64,000 nt of DNA from Mycobacterium sp. DL99. GTDB lineage: Bacteria; Actinomycetota; Actinomycetes; Mycobacteriales; Mycobacteriaceae. The notes under the pieces were generated by a model that was given only the letters and a program-made list of their open reading frames with translations, searched no databases and was not told the DNA's origin. Position numbers and translations under genes: made by a program. The DNA lies in NCBI RefSeq assembly GCF_004762045.1, contig NZ_SJOM01000007.1, forward strand, positions 4,217,451 through 4,281,450, in the 5' to 3' direction. Shown here piece after piece: positions 50,623 to 59,060 of the stretch. The number at the start of each line of letters is the position of its first letter. The stretch's first letter is position 1.

Positions 50623-52665
50623 CTACTGTTCGGGAACGCTCCGCTCGATCTCGTCGAGCCAGATCCGCGCCGACATGTCCGACGGCGCCCGCCAGTCGCC
50701 ACGCGGCGACAGGGAACCGCCGTGCGACACCTTGGGGCCGTTCGGCAGCGCGGAACGTTTGAACTGGGAGAACGAGTAGAACCGCTTCGCGAACACCTGC
50801 AGCCAGTGCCGGATCTCCTTGAGCGAGTACGCCGGGCGCTTGTCCTCGGGGAACCCGGCAGGCCAGTCACCGTGGGCCGCGTCATGCCATGCATGCCAGG
50901 CCAGGAACGCCACCTTCGACGGGCGGAATCCGTAACGCAGCACCTGGAACAACGAAAAATCCTGCAGCGCATAGGGACCGACCTTGGCCTCGCTGCTCTG
51001 GATCTCCTCATCCTCGCCGGTGGGTACCAGCTCCGGGGTGATCTCGGTGTCCAGCACCGATTGCAGGACCTCGTTCACCTCAACGCCGAACTGGTCCGAG
51101 GAGATCACCCACCGGATCAGATGCTGGATCAGGGTTTTCGGCACCCCGCCGTTGACGTTGTAGTGCGACATCTGGTCGCCGACCCCGTACGTCGACCAGC
51201 CCAGCGCCAGCTCGGAAAGGTCACCGGTACCGAGCACGATGCCGCCACGCTGATTGGCCAGCCGGAACAGATAGTCCGTGCGCAGACCGGCCTGGACGTT
51301 CTCGAAGGTGACGTCGTATACCTTCTCACCGCGGCCGAACGGGTGGTCCATCTCGGTGAGCATCAGCTCGGCGGTTTTCTTGATGTCGATCTCGGCGAAC
51401 GTCACGCCCAGCGCCCGACTCAACCGGATCGCGTTGTTCTTGGTGTGCTCACCGGTGGCGAAGCCGGGCATCGTGAACGCGAGAATGTCGCTGCGCGGAC
51501 GGTTTTCCCGGTCCATCGCCCGGGCCGCCACGATCAGGGCATGGGTGGAATCCAGGCCGCCGGACACCCCGATCACCACCTTGGGGTAGCTCAGGGCCCG
51601 CAGTCGCTGTTCCAGACCGGAGACCTGGATGTTGTACGCCTCGTAGCAATCCTGTTGCAGCCGTGCGGGATCCGCAGGCACGAACGGGAACCGCTCGATC
51701 TCGCGCCGCAGTCCGATGTCACCCGTCGGCGGGTCGAGCTGAAACTCGATGCGACGGAACGAATCCACTTGGGCGCCGTGATGCCTGGCGTTGTCATCGA
51801 ATGTGCCCATCCGCAGCCGCTCAGAACGCAGCAACTCCAGGTCCACGTCGGCCACCGAGCGTCGTTCACCGCGCGGAAAGCGCTCGCTCTCGGAGAGCAG
51901 CAGCCCGTTCTCCCAGATCATCGTCTGGCCATCCCAGGCCAGGTCGGTGGTCGACTCCCCTTCGCCGGCAGCGGCGTACACGTAGGCGGCCAGGCAGCGT
52001 GACGAGGCCGAACGGGCCAGCAGCGCACGGTCTTCGGCGCGGCCGACGGTGATCGGGCTGCCCGAGAGGTTGGCCAGCACCGTCGCACCGGCCAGCGCCG
52101 CCTGCGCACTTGGCGGCACCGGCACGAACATGTCCTCACAGATCTCGACGTGCAGGACCAGTCCGGGAAGGTCGGAGGCCACGAACAGCAGGTCCGGCCC
52201 GAACGGCACCTGGGCACCGGCCACCTGGATGGTGCCGCTCACGCCGGCGCCGGTTGCCATCTGCCTGCGCTCGTAGAACTCCCGGTAGGTCGGCAGGTAG
52301 GACTTGGGTACCACGCCGAGCACCGCGCCGCGGTGGATCACCACTGCCGTGTTGTAGATCCGGTGCCGGTGCCGCAGCGGTGCGCCGACCACCAGCACCG
52401 GTGTCAACACCACCGAGGCTGCGACGATTTCGATGAGCGCCTGTTCCACCGACTCCAGCAGGGCATCCTGCATCAGGATGTCGTCGATCGAGTAGCCCGA
52501 CAAGGTCAGCTCCGGGAACACTGCGACGGCCACGCCGTCGTCGTGGCAGGCCTGTGCCAACCGGAGCACCGATTCTGCGTTCGCCGGCGGATCCGCCAGC
52601 GCCGTGTGATGGGTGCAGGCGGCGACCCGCGCGAATCCGTGGTGGTAGGCGCTGTAGAAATCCAT
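50623..52665 (-). CDS. nadE: Glutamine-dependent NAD+ synthetase
   Basis: This 680-residue enzyme has a glutaminase domain (1-about 300) with Glu in AVFPELTLSGYSIDD, Lys in VVPKSYLPTYREFYERRQ and Cys in LHVEICEDMFVP. The synthetase domain has the PP-loop VVIGVSGGLDSTHALIVA. An internal tunnel carries ammonia between them in the M. tuberculosis enzyme. ATG 52665 gives the M. tuberculosis start FYSAYHHGF; in-frame ATG 52674 is 3 codons earlier. It is divergent from the sirtuin. Confidence 0.96.
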   Translation of the reverse strand: MDFYSAYHHGFARVAACTHHTALADPPANAESVLRLAQACHDDGVAVAVFPELTLSGYSIDDILMQDALLESVEQALIEIVAASVVLTPVLVVGAPLRHRHRIYNTAVVIHRGAVLGVVPKSYLPTYREFYERRQMATGAGVSGTIQVAGAQVPFGPDLLFVASDLPGLVLHVEICEDMFVPVPPSAQAALAGATVLANLSGSPITVGRAEDRALLARSASSRCLAAYVYAAAGEGESTTDLAWDGQTMIWENGLLLSESERFPRGERRSVADVDLELLRSERLRMGTFDDNARHHGAQVDSFRRIEFQLDPPTGDIGLRREIERFPFVPADPARLQQDCYEAYNIQVSGLEQRLRALSYPKVVIGVSGGLDSTHALIVAARAMDRENRPRSDILAFTMPGFATGEHTKNNAIRLSRALGVTFAEIDIKKTAELMLTEMDHPFGRGEKVYDVTFENVQAGLRTDYLFRLANQRGGIVLGTGDLSELALGWSTYGVGDQMSHYNVNGGVPKTLIQHLIRWVISSDQFGVEVNEVLQSVLDTEITPELVPTGEDEEIQSSEAKVGPYALQDFSLFQVLRYGFRPSKVAFLAWHAWHDAAHGDWPAGFPEDKRPAYSLKEIRHWLQVFAKRFYSFSQFKRSALPNGPKVSHGGSLSPRGDWRAPSDMSARIWLDEIERSVPEQ

Positions 52666-52796
52666 CCCGCCCATTGTGACCCGAAAAGTGTCGATATCGG
52701 GCCACTGGGTACCAATTGACGCACGAGCGATACCGCCCCGGTGGTTGCGGACATGCTCGACACCCACCTCCCGACGGGCGGCCTATCCTGGCGAGG

Positions 52797-53639
52797 GTGG
52801 ATGCCCCCGAGCTCGTCGCCCTACTTCAGGGACGCCGCCTCGCGGTGTTGACCGGGGCCGGGATGTCGACCGATTCCGGCATCCCCGACTACCGCGGCCC
52901 CGATTCCCCACCGAGCAATCCGATGACTATCCGGCAGCTCACCTCCGATCCGGCATTCCGGCAGCGGTACTGGGCCCGCAATCACGTCGGCTGGCGCCAC
53001 ATGGACGAAACCATGCCCAACGCCGGGCACCGTGCCCTGGCCGCGCTGGAGTTCGCCGGTGTGGTGAACGGACTAATCACCCAGAACGTGGACCTGCTGC
53101 ACAGCAAGGCCGGCAGCCGGTCGGTGGTCAACCTGCACGGCACCTACGCGCAGGTGGTCTGTCTGGATTGCGGCGCGACCATGGGCCGCGACGAGTTGGC
53201 CGCGCTGCTGGAGGCGGCCAATCCCGGCTTCCGCGAACGCGCCGAGTCGGTGGGCGGCATCGCGGTGGCACCCGACGCCGATGCCGTGGTCGCCGAAACG
53301 GATTCGTTCACCGTCGTGGACTGCCCGGTGTGCGGGGGCATGCTCAAACCCGACATCGTCTACTTCGGCGAGAGCGTTCCCAAAGACCGTGTCGAACAGG
53401 CTTATTCGATGGTTGAGGACGCCGAGGCGCTGTTGGTCGCAGGGTCCTCGCTGACCGTGTACTCCGGCTACCGATTCGTCCGGCACGCCGCCGCCCACAA
53501 CACCCCCGTGGGGATCATCAACCGCGGCCCCACCCGCGGCGACGAGCAGGCCACGGTCAAGGTCGAAGCGGGATGTTCGGAGATGTTGACCCTGTTGGCC
53601 GGCGAGCTCAGGAGAACGTGCACGGCATCGACCGGATAG
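52797..53639 (+). CDS. Sir2-family NAD-dependent protein deacetylase/deacylase
   Basis: This 280-residue sirtuin has LTGAGMSTDSGIPDYRG, ITQNVDLLHSKAG, VNLHGTYAQV with the catalytic His, two zinc CxxC pairs (VCLDCG and DCPVCG) and GSSLTVYSGYRFV. It is of the class II type (GAGxSTxSGIPxYR), which includes mitochondrial SIRT4 relatives. GTG 52797 lies 7 nt after TATCCT (52784-52789), so the transcript may be leaderless. The 3' end overlaps the convergent P450 gene by 32 bp. Confidence 0.9.
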   Translation: MDAPELVALLQGRRLAVLTGAGMSTDSGIPDYRGPDSPPSNPMTIRQLTSDPAFRQRYWARNHVGWRHMDETMPNAGHRALAALEFAGVVNGLITQNVDLLHSKAGSRSVVNLHGTYAQVVCLDCGATMGRDELAALLEAANPGFRERAESVGGIAVAPDADAVVAETDSFTVVDCPVCGGMLKPDIVYFGESVPKDRVEQAYSMVEDAEALLVAGSSLTVYSGYRFVRHAAAHNTPVGIINRGPTRGDEQATVKVEAGCSEMLTLLAGELRRTCTASTG

Positions 53640-54894
53640 CGTGTACGAAGTTGCCCGCCAGGTAGGCGGGCTCTCCCGCGGCGATATCGGGCAGCTGGTG
53701 CAACAGCTCACCGAAGATCGCCCGCAACTGCGTCCGGGCGACATGCGCACCCAGGCAGAAATGACGGCCGCCGCCACCGAATCCCAGGTGCGGGTTGGGC
53801 TTTCGGCTCAGGTCGAACACCTCGGGCCGGTCGAACACCTCGGCGTCCCAGTTGCCGGAGGCGTAGAACATCACCACCTTCTCCCCCGCCGCGATCTGCT
53901 GCCCACCGAGTTCGACGTCGACGGCGGCGGTACGGCGGAACGTCATCACCGGCGTCGCCCACCGGACGAACTCCTCGACCGCACCGCCGATGCGGTCGTC
54001 GAAATCCGCCATGAGCCAGGCCCGCTGCTCGGGGTGGTCGGTCAGCGCCTTGAGCGCGTGGCTGGTGGTCTGGCGCGTGGTGTCGTTGCCCGCCACCGCC
54101 AGCAGGACGAAGAACGCCGCTACCTCGGCATCGGTGAGCCGGTCTCCGTCGACCTCGGCGTGCACCAGCGCGCTGATCAGATCATTGCCCGGGTTTTCCC
54201 GGCGTTGCGCCGCAAGCGCATTCGCCACCTGATGTAGGTACATCTGGTTCTGCAGCAGCACCTCCAGCGGGTTGCGCCCGGCCAGGTAGACCGGGTCCGC
54301 CCAGGACACCAGCGCGTCGGCGGCATGTGCCACCCGCTGCCGTTCGGACTCGGGGATCCCGACCATGTCCGACAGCGTTCTGATGGGCAGTTCCTTGGCG
54401 CACTGGTCGACGAAGTCCACCCCGCTGCCGACTTCCTTGAGCTCGGCCACGATCTCGCGTGCGTTCTCCTTTATCGAGTCTTCGATGCGGGCCACCTGCC
54501 GGGGCGTGAACGCGGCGTGGACCAGTTTGCGGATCAGCGTGTGCCGCGGCGCGTCCATCGCCAGGAACGACTGTGACGCCTCGAGTAGCTCTTCCGGAAC
54601 GGATTCGAACAGCACCCCCTTGCCCGACAGGAATGTCTCGCTGTCTCGGCTGACCACCACGATGTCGGCGTGCCGCGTCACCGCCCAGAACCCGCGATCG
54701 TCGGGATCCTTCATGAGGGCGTCCTCGACGGGCGGATGCCAGCTGACCGGGCGTGAGGTGCGCAGTTCGGCGAACGTGACCTCACGATCGGCGGCCGTGG
54801 TGGCCCAGAGCTTCCGCGACGACAGGTCGATCGGGTCGTAGGGGCGTGCGGCGGAAGGCCACGAGGGGGCTGATGTGATGGGCGACACAGTCAT
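53608..54894 (-). CDS. Cytochrome P450
   Basis: This 428-residue P450 has the I-helix AGNDTTRQTTSHAL, the K-helix ExxR in EEFVRWATPVMTFR and the heme loop FGGGGRHFCLGAHVAR with the cysteine ligand. It is soluble and needs a ferredoxin and reductase, neither adjacent. Its promoter (-35 TTGACT, -10 TATTGT on the minus strand) encloses a perfect palindrome, so it is probably repressed by the divergent TetR protein. I cannot give the CYP family from memory. Confidence 0.93.
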   Translation of the reverse strand: MTVSPITSAPSWPSAARPYDPIDLSSRKLWATTAADREVTFAELRTSRPVSWHPPVEDALMKDPDDRGFWAVTRHADIVVVSRDSETFLSGKGVLFESVPEELLEASQSFLAMDAPRHTLIRKLVHAAFTPRQVARIEDSIKENAREIVAELKEVGSGVDFVDQCAKELPIRTLSDMVGIPESERQRVAHAADALVSWADPVYLAGRNPLEVLLQNQMYLHQVANALAAQRRENPGNDLISALVHAEVDGDRLTDAEVAAFFVLLAVAGNDTTRQTTSHALKALTDHPEQRAWLMADFDDRIGGAVEEFVRWATPVMTFRRTAAVDVELGGQQIAAGEKVVMFYASGNWDAEVFDRPEVFDLSRKPNPHLGFGGGGRHFCLGAHVARTQLRAIFGELLHQLPDIAAGEPAYLAGNFVHAIRSMPCTFS

Positions 54895-54901
54895 GCCGGT
54901 G

Positions 54902-54931
54902 ACAATAGGTCTAGACAGTCTGTCTAGTCAA
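54902..54931 (-). promoter_or_regulatory. P450 promoter with embedded TetR operator
   Basis: On the minus strand TTGACT (54931-54926), an 18-bp spacer and TATTGT (54907-54902) form a near-consensus SigA-type promoter; the ATG is 7 nt downstream, suggesting a leaderless mRNA. Between them is the perfect palindrome CTAGACAGTCTGTCTAG (54911-54927). The tetR start is 34 bp to the right, so one site can control both genes. Confidence 0.7.
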
Positions 54932-54960
54932 GGTGTGACGAATGCCGATACGCTGAGGGC

Positions 54961-55596
54961 ATGCCATCGGTAACGCGAAAACCGCAGGCCAACCGAGAGG
55001 AACGGCGCGAGCGGATCGAACGCCAACTGCTCGATGCCACCGACCGGCTGATGGCCGACGGCACCAGCTTCACCGAGCTCAGCGTTGACAAACTGGCCAC
55101 CGAGGCCGGGATCTCCCGGGCCAGCTTCTACATCTACTTCGAGGACAAGGGCCACCTGCTGCGCCGGCTGGCCACCCAGGTGTTCGGCGATCTGACCCAA
55201 GCCGCCCAACAATGGTGGAGCGTCGCCGGACGCCGCGACCCCGCCGACGCCCACACCGCCATGTCGGGCATCGTCGCCAGCTATCGGACCCACCAACCGG
55301 TGCTGATCGCGCTCACCGAGATGTCGAGCTATGACCCACTCGTCGCACAGACTTACCGTGAGCTGCTGGCCGGAATCTCCGATCAGCTCACCAAGGTGAT
55401 CGAGGACGGGCAGTCCGACGGGTCGATCCGGCCGCAACTGCCTGCCGCCGCCACCGCGAGCACGCTGACCTGGATGGTGGAGCGGACCTGTCATCAGAAT
55501 CTGCCGTCGCAGCCGCCGTCCTACGACGCCGAGCTGGCGAACACGATCACCCAGATCGTCTGGGGCGCCCTGTATCTGGAGTCCCCCAAGCTGTGA
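54961..55596 (+). CDS. TetR-family transcriptional regulator
   Basis: This 211-residue protein has the N-terminal TetR helix-turn-helix: ERIERQLLDATDRLMADGTS, LSVDKLATEAGISRASFYIYF. The C-terminal ligand-binding domain is helical. It is divergent from the P450, with the shared palindrome between them, and probably senses a lipophilic ligand or P450 substrate. TACGCT at 54949-54954, 6 nt before the ATG, suggests a leaderless transcript. Confidence 0.9.
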   Translation: MPSVTRKPQANREERRERIERQLLDATDRLMADGTSFTELSVDKLATEAGISRASFYIYFEDKGHLLRRLATQVFGDLTQAAQQWWSVAGRRDPADAHTAMSGIVASYRTHQPVLIALTEMSSYDPLVAQTYRELLAGISDQLTKVIEDGQSDGSIRPQLPAAATASTLTWMVERTCHQNLPSQPPSYDAELANTITQIVWGALYLESPKL

Positions 55597-55643
55597 TTTG
55601 TGGAGTTTTTGCCGCACTCGGCGCGGCCAGGACTCCACAAATC
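55595..55643. terminator. Long hairpin between convergent tetR and proB
   Basis: GATTTGTGGAGT (55595-55606) and ACTCCACAAATC (55632-55643) are a perfect 12-bp inverted repeat around a 25-nt loop that contains its own GCCGC/GCGGC stem. It covers the tetR stop and ends one base before the proB stop codon. This fits a bidirectional terminator, with TTTTT inside the loop rather than after the stem. Confidence 0.55.
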
Positions 55644-55644
55644 G

Positions 55645-56766
55645 CTAGGTGGCGACCAGATCGTCGGCGTGCACCGCGGGCCGGCGCAGCTCGGCCGGCA
55701 GATCCGGCGTCGAGCGGCCGATGATCGCGGCCAGCTCCGACGCCTCGTAGGCCACCACGCCACGCGCGACCGTCTGCCCGTCAAGCCCCCGCAGATCCAC
55801 CACGTCACCACCGTGGAAACGTCCCGTGACCTCGGTGATCCCGGCCGGCAGCAGCGAGCGGCGCTGTTTGACGACCGCACGCACCGCACCGTCGTCGAGG
55901 GTCAACGCCCCATGGGACTCCGCGGCATGGCGAACCCAGAACCGCCGAGCCGACATCCGCTCGGGCCGTGGCGCGAACACGGTGCCGACCGAGGCATCAC
56001 TCAGTGCCGCACCGGCATCCGCCGCGGCGGCCAGCAGCACCGGCACCCCGGCATCGGCGGCCAACAGCGCCGACGAAAGCTTCGAGGCCATGCCGCCGGT
56101 GCCCAGATGGCTACCCCCGCCGGCCGCCACCCCGTCGAGATCCCCCTGTGCCGCGACCTCAGGAATGAAGCGCGCGTTACCTTTTCGGGGATCAGAGTCA
56201 TACAGGCCGTCGATGTCGGACAGCAGGATCAGCGCGTCGGCGCCGACCAGCTGAGCCACCAGCGCCGACAGGCGGTCGTTGTCACCGAACCTGATCTCGT
56301 TGGTGGCCACGGTGTCGTTCTCGTTGACGATCGCCACCGCGTGCAGGGCGCGCAACCGGTCCAGGGTGCGCTGCGCGTTGTTGTGTTGCACCCGCATCGC
56401 GATGTCGTGCGCGGTCAGCAGCACCTGCCCCACCGTGCGGTTGTAGACGGCGAACGCCGAACTCCAGGCATTGACCAGCGCCACCTGCCCGACGCTGGCG
56501 GCCGCCTGCTTGGTGGCCAGATCCGTTGGGCGCTTGGACAGTCCGAGCGGCTCGATTCCCGCGGCGATGGCACCGGAGGACACGATCACCAGATCGGAAC
56601 CGGCTTTCATCCGGCCTTCGATGGCCTCGACCAGGACCGCGAGCCGGCGGGCGTCGAACACCCCGGACGGAGTGGTCAGCGCGGTGGTGCCGATCTTGAC
56701 GACGACGCTGCGTGCGGTCCGAATCGCCTCGCGATGTGCGGAGGGCGCCGAGCCTGCGCTCGTCAC
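55645..56766 (-). CDS. proB: Glutamate 5-kinase
   Basis: This 373-residue amino acid kinase has SVVVKIGTTALTTPSGVFDA, VIVSSGAIAAGIEPLGL, IVNENDTVATNEIRFGDNDR and a C-terminal PUA domain (about 275-360). It starts proline synthesis and is feedback-inhibited by proline in relatives. GTG 56766 overlaps the obg stop as GTGA. The order obg-proB matches Rv2440c-Rv2439c. Confidence 0.95.
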   Translation of the reverse strand: MTSAGSAPSAHREAIRTARSVVVKIGTTALTTPSGVFDARRLAVLVEAIEGRMKAGSDLVIVSSGAIAAGIEPLGLSKRPTDLATKQAAASVGQVALVNAWSSAFAVYNRTVGQVLLTAHDIAMRVQHNNAQRTLDRLRALHAVAIVNENDTVATNEIRFGDNDRLSALVAQLVGADALILLSDIDGLYDSDPRKGNARFIPEVAAQGDLDGVAAGGGSHLGTGGMASKLSSALLAADAGVPVLLAAAADAGAALSDASVGTVFAPRPERMSARRFWVRHAAESHGALTLDDGAVRAVVKQRRSLLPAGITEVTGRFHGGDVVDLRGLDGQTVARGVVAYEASELAAIIGRSTPDLPAELRRPAVHADDLVAT

Positions 56767-58211
56767 TCGTCTTCACTCCCGGGATGGCGCCGTTCACGCC
56801 GCGCCGCCTTGCGTTCGGCCGCACCCACCCGGTCGGTCTGCTCGAGCCGGATGTCGGTGCCTCGACCGGTCAGCGGCATGTCCACGCCGGCTGGGGTCTG
56901 AGGCTCCCAGTCGAAGGTCATATCGCCGATGGTCACGGCGCAACCGGGCTTGGCGCCCTTTTTCCACAACGCGTCCTCGACGCCCAACCGGGCCAGCCGG
57001 TCACCGAGGTAACCGACGGCCTCGTCATTGTCGAAGTTGGTCTGCGCGATCCAGCGCTCGGGACGGGTACCGCGCACGATGAACCCGCCGTCTCCATCGG
57101 TCTCGACGGTGAAGCCGCTCTCGTCGACAGCGATCGGCCGGATCACCGGACGCCTCGGCACCACCTCAGGCTGCGCGTCACGGTAGGCCTTCACCATCTC
57201 CCACAACGCAAAGATCAACGGGCGCAAACCATCACGGCTGACCGTCGAGATCTCGTACACCGGCCAGCCGAACTGCGACTTCACTTCTTCACGCACGAAG
57301 TCGGCCAACTCCCGGGCATCGGGAACGTCGATCTTGTTGAGCACCACCGCACGTGGCCGCGACGCCAGGTCGCCCAGGGTGGAATCGCCTTGCAGAGTCG
57401 GGGTGTAGGCCGCGAGTTCGGCCTCCAGCGCCTCGATGTCGGAGATCGGGTCACGCCCGGGTTCCATGGTGGCGCAGTCCACGACGTGCACGAGCACCGC
57501 GCAGCGCTCAAGGTGCCGAAGGAATTCCAGGCCCAGACCCCGGCCCTCGGACGCGCCGGGAATCAGGCCGGGAACGTCGGCGACGGTGAAGGTGTTCTCA
57601 CCGGCGGACACCACGCCCAGGTTGGGCACCAGCGTGGTGAACGGATAGTCGGCGATCTTGGGCTTGGCCGCCGAGATGGTCGACACCAGAGACGATTTAC
57701 CCGCCGATGGGAAACCGATCAGGCCGACATCGGCGACGGTCTTGAGTTCGAGCGTGAGGTCTCGGGTCTGGCCCTTCTCGCCAAGCAGGGCGAAACCGGG
57801 AGCCCTGCGGGCCCGGGAAGCGAGTGCGGCATTGCCGAGCCCACCCCGACCACCTTGCGCGGCTTCGAACCGGGTGCCGACACCGACCATGTCGGCCAGC
57901 ATCCGGCCGTTCTCATCGAGCACCACCGTGCCGTCCGGAACGTGCACGATCAGATCGTCGCCGGCGGCACCGTCACGATTGCTGCCCGCACCCTGCTTGC
58001 CCGAAGGTGCGACGACATGGGGATGGAAGTGGAAGTCCAGCAGGGTGTGAACCTGTGGATCCACGACGAGCACGATGCTGCCGCCGCGACCACCGTTGCC
58101 GCCGTCAGGACCGCCGAGGGGTTTGAATTTCTCGCGATGCACCGACGCGCAGCCGTGGCCGCCGTTTCCTGCACTCGCATGGATGACGACGCGGTCAACG
58201 AACCGGGGCAT
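56763..58211 (-). CDS. obg: Obg/CgtA ribosome-assembly GTPase
   Basis: This 482-residue GTPase has the glycine-rich Obg domain (ASAGNGGHGCASVHREKFKP), a G domain with GFPSAGKSSLVS, DVPGLIPGASEGRG and NKIDVPD, and a C-terminal OCT domain (about 345-430), then a charged tail. It works in 50S assembly and stress response. It follows rpmA after 90 bp that carry a strong inverted repeat. Translationally coupled to proB. Confidence 0.96.
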   Translation of the reverse strand: MPRFVDRVVIHASAGNGGHGCASVHREKFKPLGGPDGGNGGRGGSIVLVVDPQVHTLLDFHFHPHVVAPSGKQGAGSNRDGAAGDDLIVHVPDGTVVLDENGRMLADMVGVGTRFEAAQGGRGGLGNAALASRARRAPGFALLGEKGQTRDLTLELKTVADVGLIGFPSAGKSSLVSTISAAKPKIADYPFTTLVPNLGVVSAGENTFTVADVPGLIPGASEGRGLGLEFLRHLERCAVLVHVVDCATMEPGRDPISDIEALEAELAAYTPTLQGDSTLGDLASRPRAVVLNKIDVPDARELADFVREEVKSQFGWPVYEISTVSRDGLRPLIFALWEMVKAYRDAQPEVVPRRPVIRPIAVDESGFTVETDGDGGFIVRGTRPERWIAQTNFDNDEAVGYLGDRLARLGVEDALWKKGAKPGCAVTIGDMTFDWEPQTPAGVDMPLTGRGTDIRLEQTDRVGAAERKAARRERRHPGSEDE

Positions 58212-58227
58212 CAGACATCCTCTCCGT

Positions 58228-58283
58228 CGAATGTGAAGCTATTGCGATAGTCCTATCGAGAACTCGCAGCTGCTTCACATTCG
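58228..58283. repeat. Nested inverted repeats between rpmA and obg
   Basis: CGAATGTGAAGC (58228-58239) and GCTTCACATTCG (58272-58283) are perfect 12-bp arms. Inside them CGATAG (58245-58250) and CTATCG (58253-58258) form a second small hairpin. The site lies 16 bp before obg on the transcribed strand. It could be an attenuator, an RNase processing site or a protein-binding site. Confidence 0.6.
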
Positions 58284-58301
58284 CGGAGAATCCTCGGAGT
58301 C

Positions 58302-58568
58302 TCAGGCCTCCGGGCGCGGCACGGGAACGATGTTCACGTGCTTGCGGCCGCGCTTGGAACCGAACTCCACGGAGCCGGGTGCCAGCGCGAACAGCGTGTC
58401 ATCGCCGCCACGACCGACGTTCACGCCGGGGTGGAAGTGGGTGCCGCGCTGGCGGACGAGGATCTCGCCTGCCTTGACGACCTGACCGCCGAACCGCTTC
58501 ACGCCGAGCCGCTGTGCTGCGGATTCACGACCGTTGCGCGAGCTGGAAGCGCCCTTTTTGTGTGCCAT
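58302..58568 (-). CDS. rpmA: 50S ribosomal protein L27
   Basis: This 88-residue protein has AHKKGASSSRNGRESAAQRL, GVKRFGGQVVKAGEILVRQR and GTHFHPGVNVGRGGDDTLFA, the L27 family pattern. Its N-terminus reaches the peptidyl transferase centre. The gene sits 15 bp after rplU, forming the usual L21-L27-Obg order. Confidence 0.97.
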   Translation of the reverse strand: MAHKKGASSSRNGRESAAQRLGVKRFGGQVVKAGEILVRQRGTHFHPGVNVGRGGDDTLFALAPGSVEFGSKRGRKHVNIVPVPRPEA

Positions 58569-58583
58569 TAGTACGCTCCCTCG

Positions 58584-58895
58584 CTACTTGATACCGGTGA
58601 CCTTGAGCACGGTCAGCTGCTGACGGTGCCCCTGGCGCTTGTGGTAGCCGGTCTTGTTCTTGAACTTGTGAATGCGGATCTTGGGACCCTTGGTGTGCTC
58701 AAGCACCTCGCCGGTCACGGCGACCTTGGCCAGGTCATCAGCCTTGCTGGTGACCTTGGCGCCGTCGACCACCAGGGCGACGGGCAGCGATACCGACGCG
58801 CCGGGCTCGGTCTCGAGCTTCTCAACCTTCACCACGTCACCGACGGCAACTTTGTACTGCTTGCCGCCGGTCTTGACGATTGCGTATGTCGCCAT
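58584..58895 (-). CDS. rplU: 50S ribosomal protein L21
   Basis: This 103-residue protein has MATYAIVKTGGKQYKVAVGD, VVKVEKLETEPGASV and IHKFKNKTGYHKRQGHRQQL, typical of L21. It binds 23S rRNA. A 165-bp gap separates it from rne; the gap holds a hairpin near 59016-59037, so rplU probably has its own promoter. Confidence 0.97.
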   Translation of the reverse strand: MATYAIVKTGGKQYKVAVGDVVKVEKLETEPGASVSLPVALVVDGAKVTSKADDLAKVAVTGEVLEHTKGPKIRIHKFKNKTGYHKRQGHRQQLTVLKVTGIK

Positions 58896-59015
58896 CGTGT
58901 CCTCTGCTCTGCTGCTCTCTGCGGGCGCGCGCTACCGGTCGGTGCGTGCGCGGGTCTTGGGTGGCGGGATGCCCCGCCGTCACCGGCCTGCGACTACTAC
59001 AGGCACCGGAGACAA

Positions 59016-59037
59016 CTGGTCAAGGGTACTTGACCAG
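59016..59037. terminator. Hairpin after rne
   Basis: CTGGTCAAG (59016-59024), loop GGTA, CTTGACCAG (59029-59037). The perfect 9-bp stem lies 24 bp after the rne stop and before rplU. There is no T-run after it on the minus strand, so it could be a weak terminator or a processing site. Confidence 0.4.
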
Positions 59038-59060
59038 CGGGTAGAGGGTCAAACCGCCCT

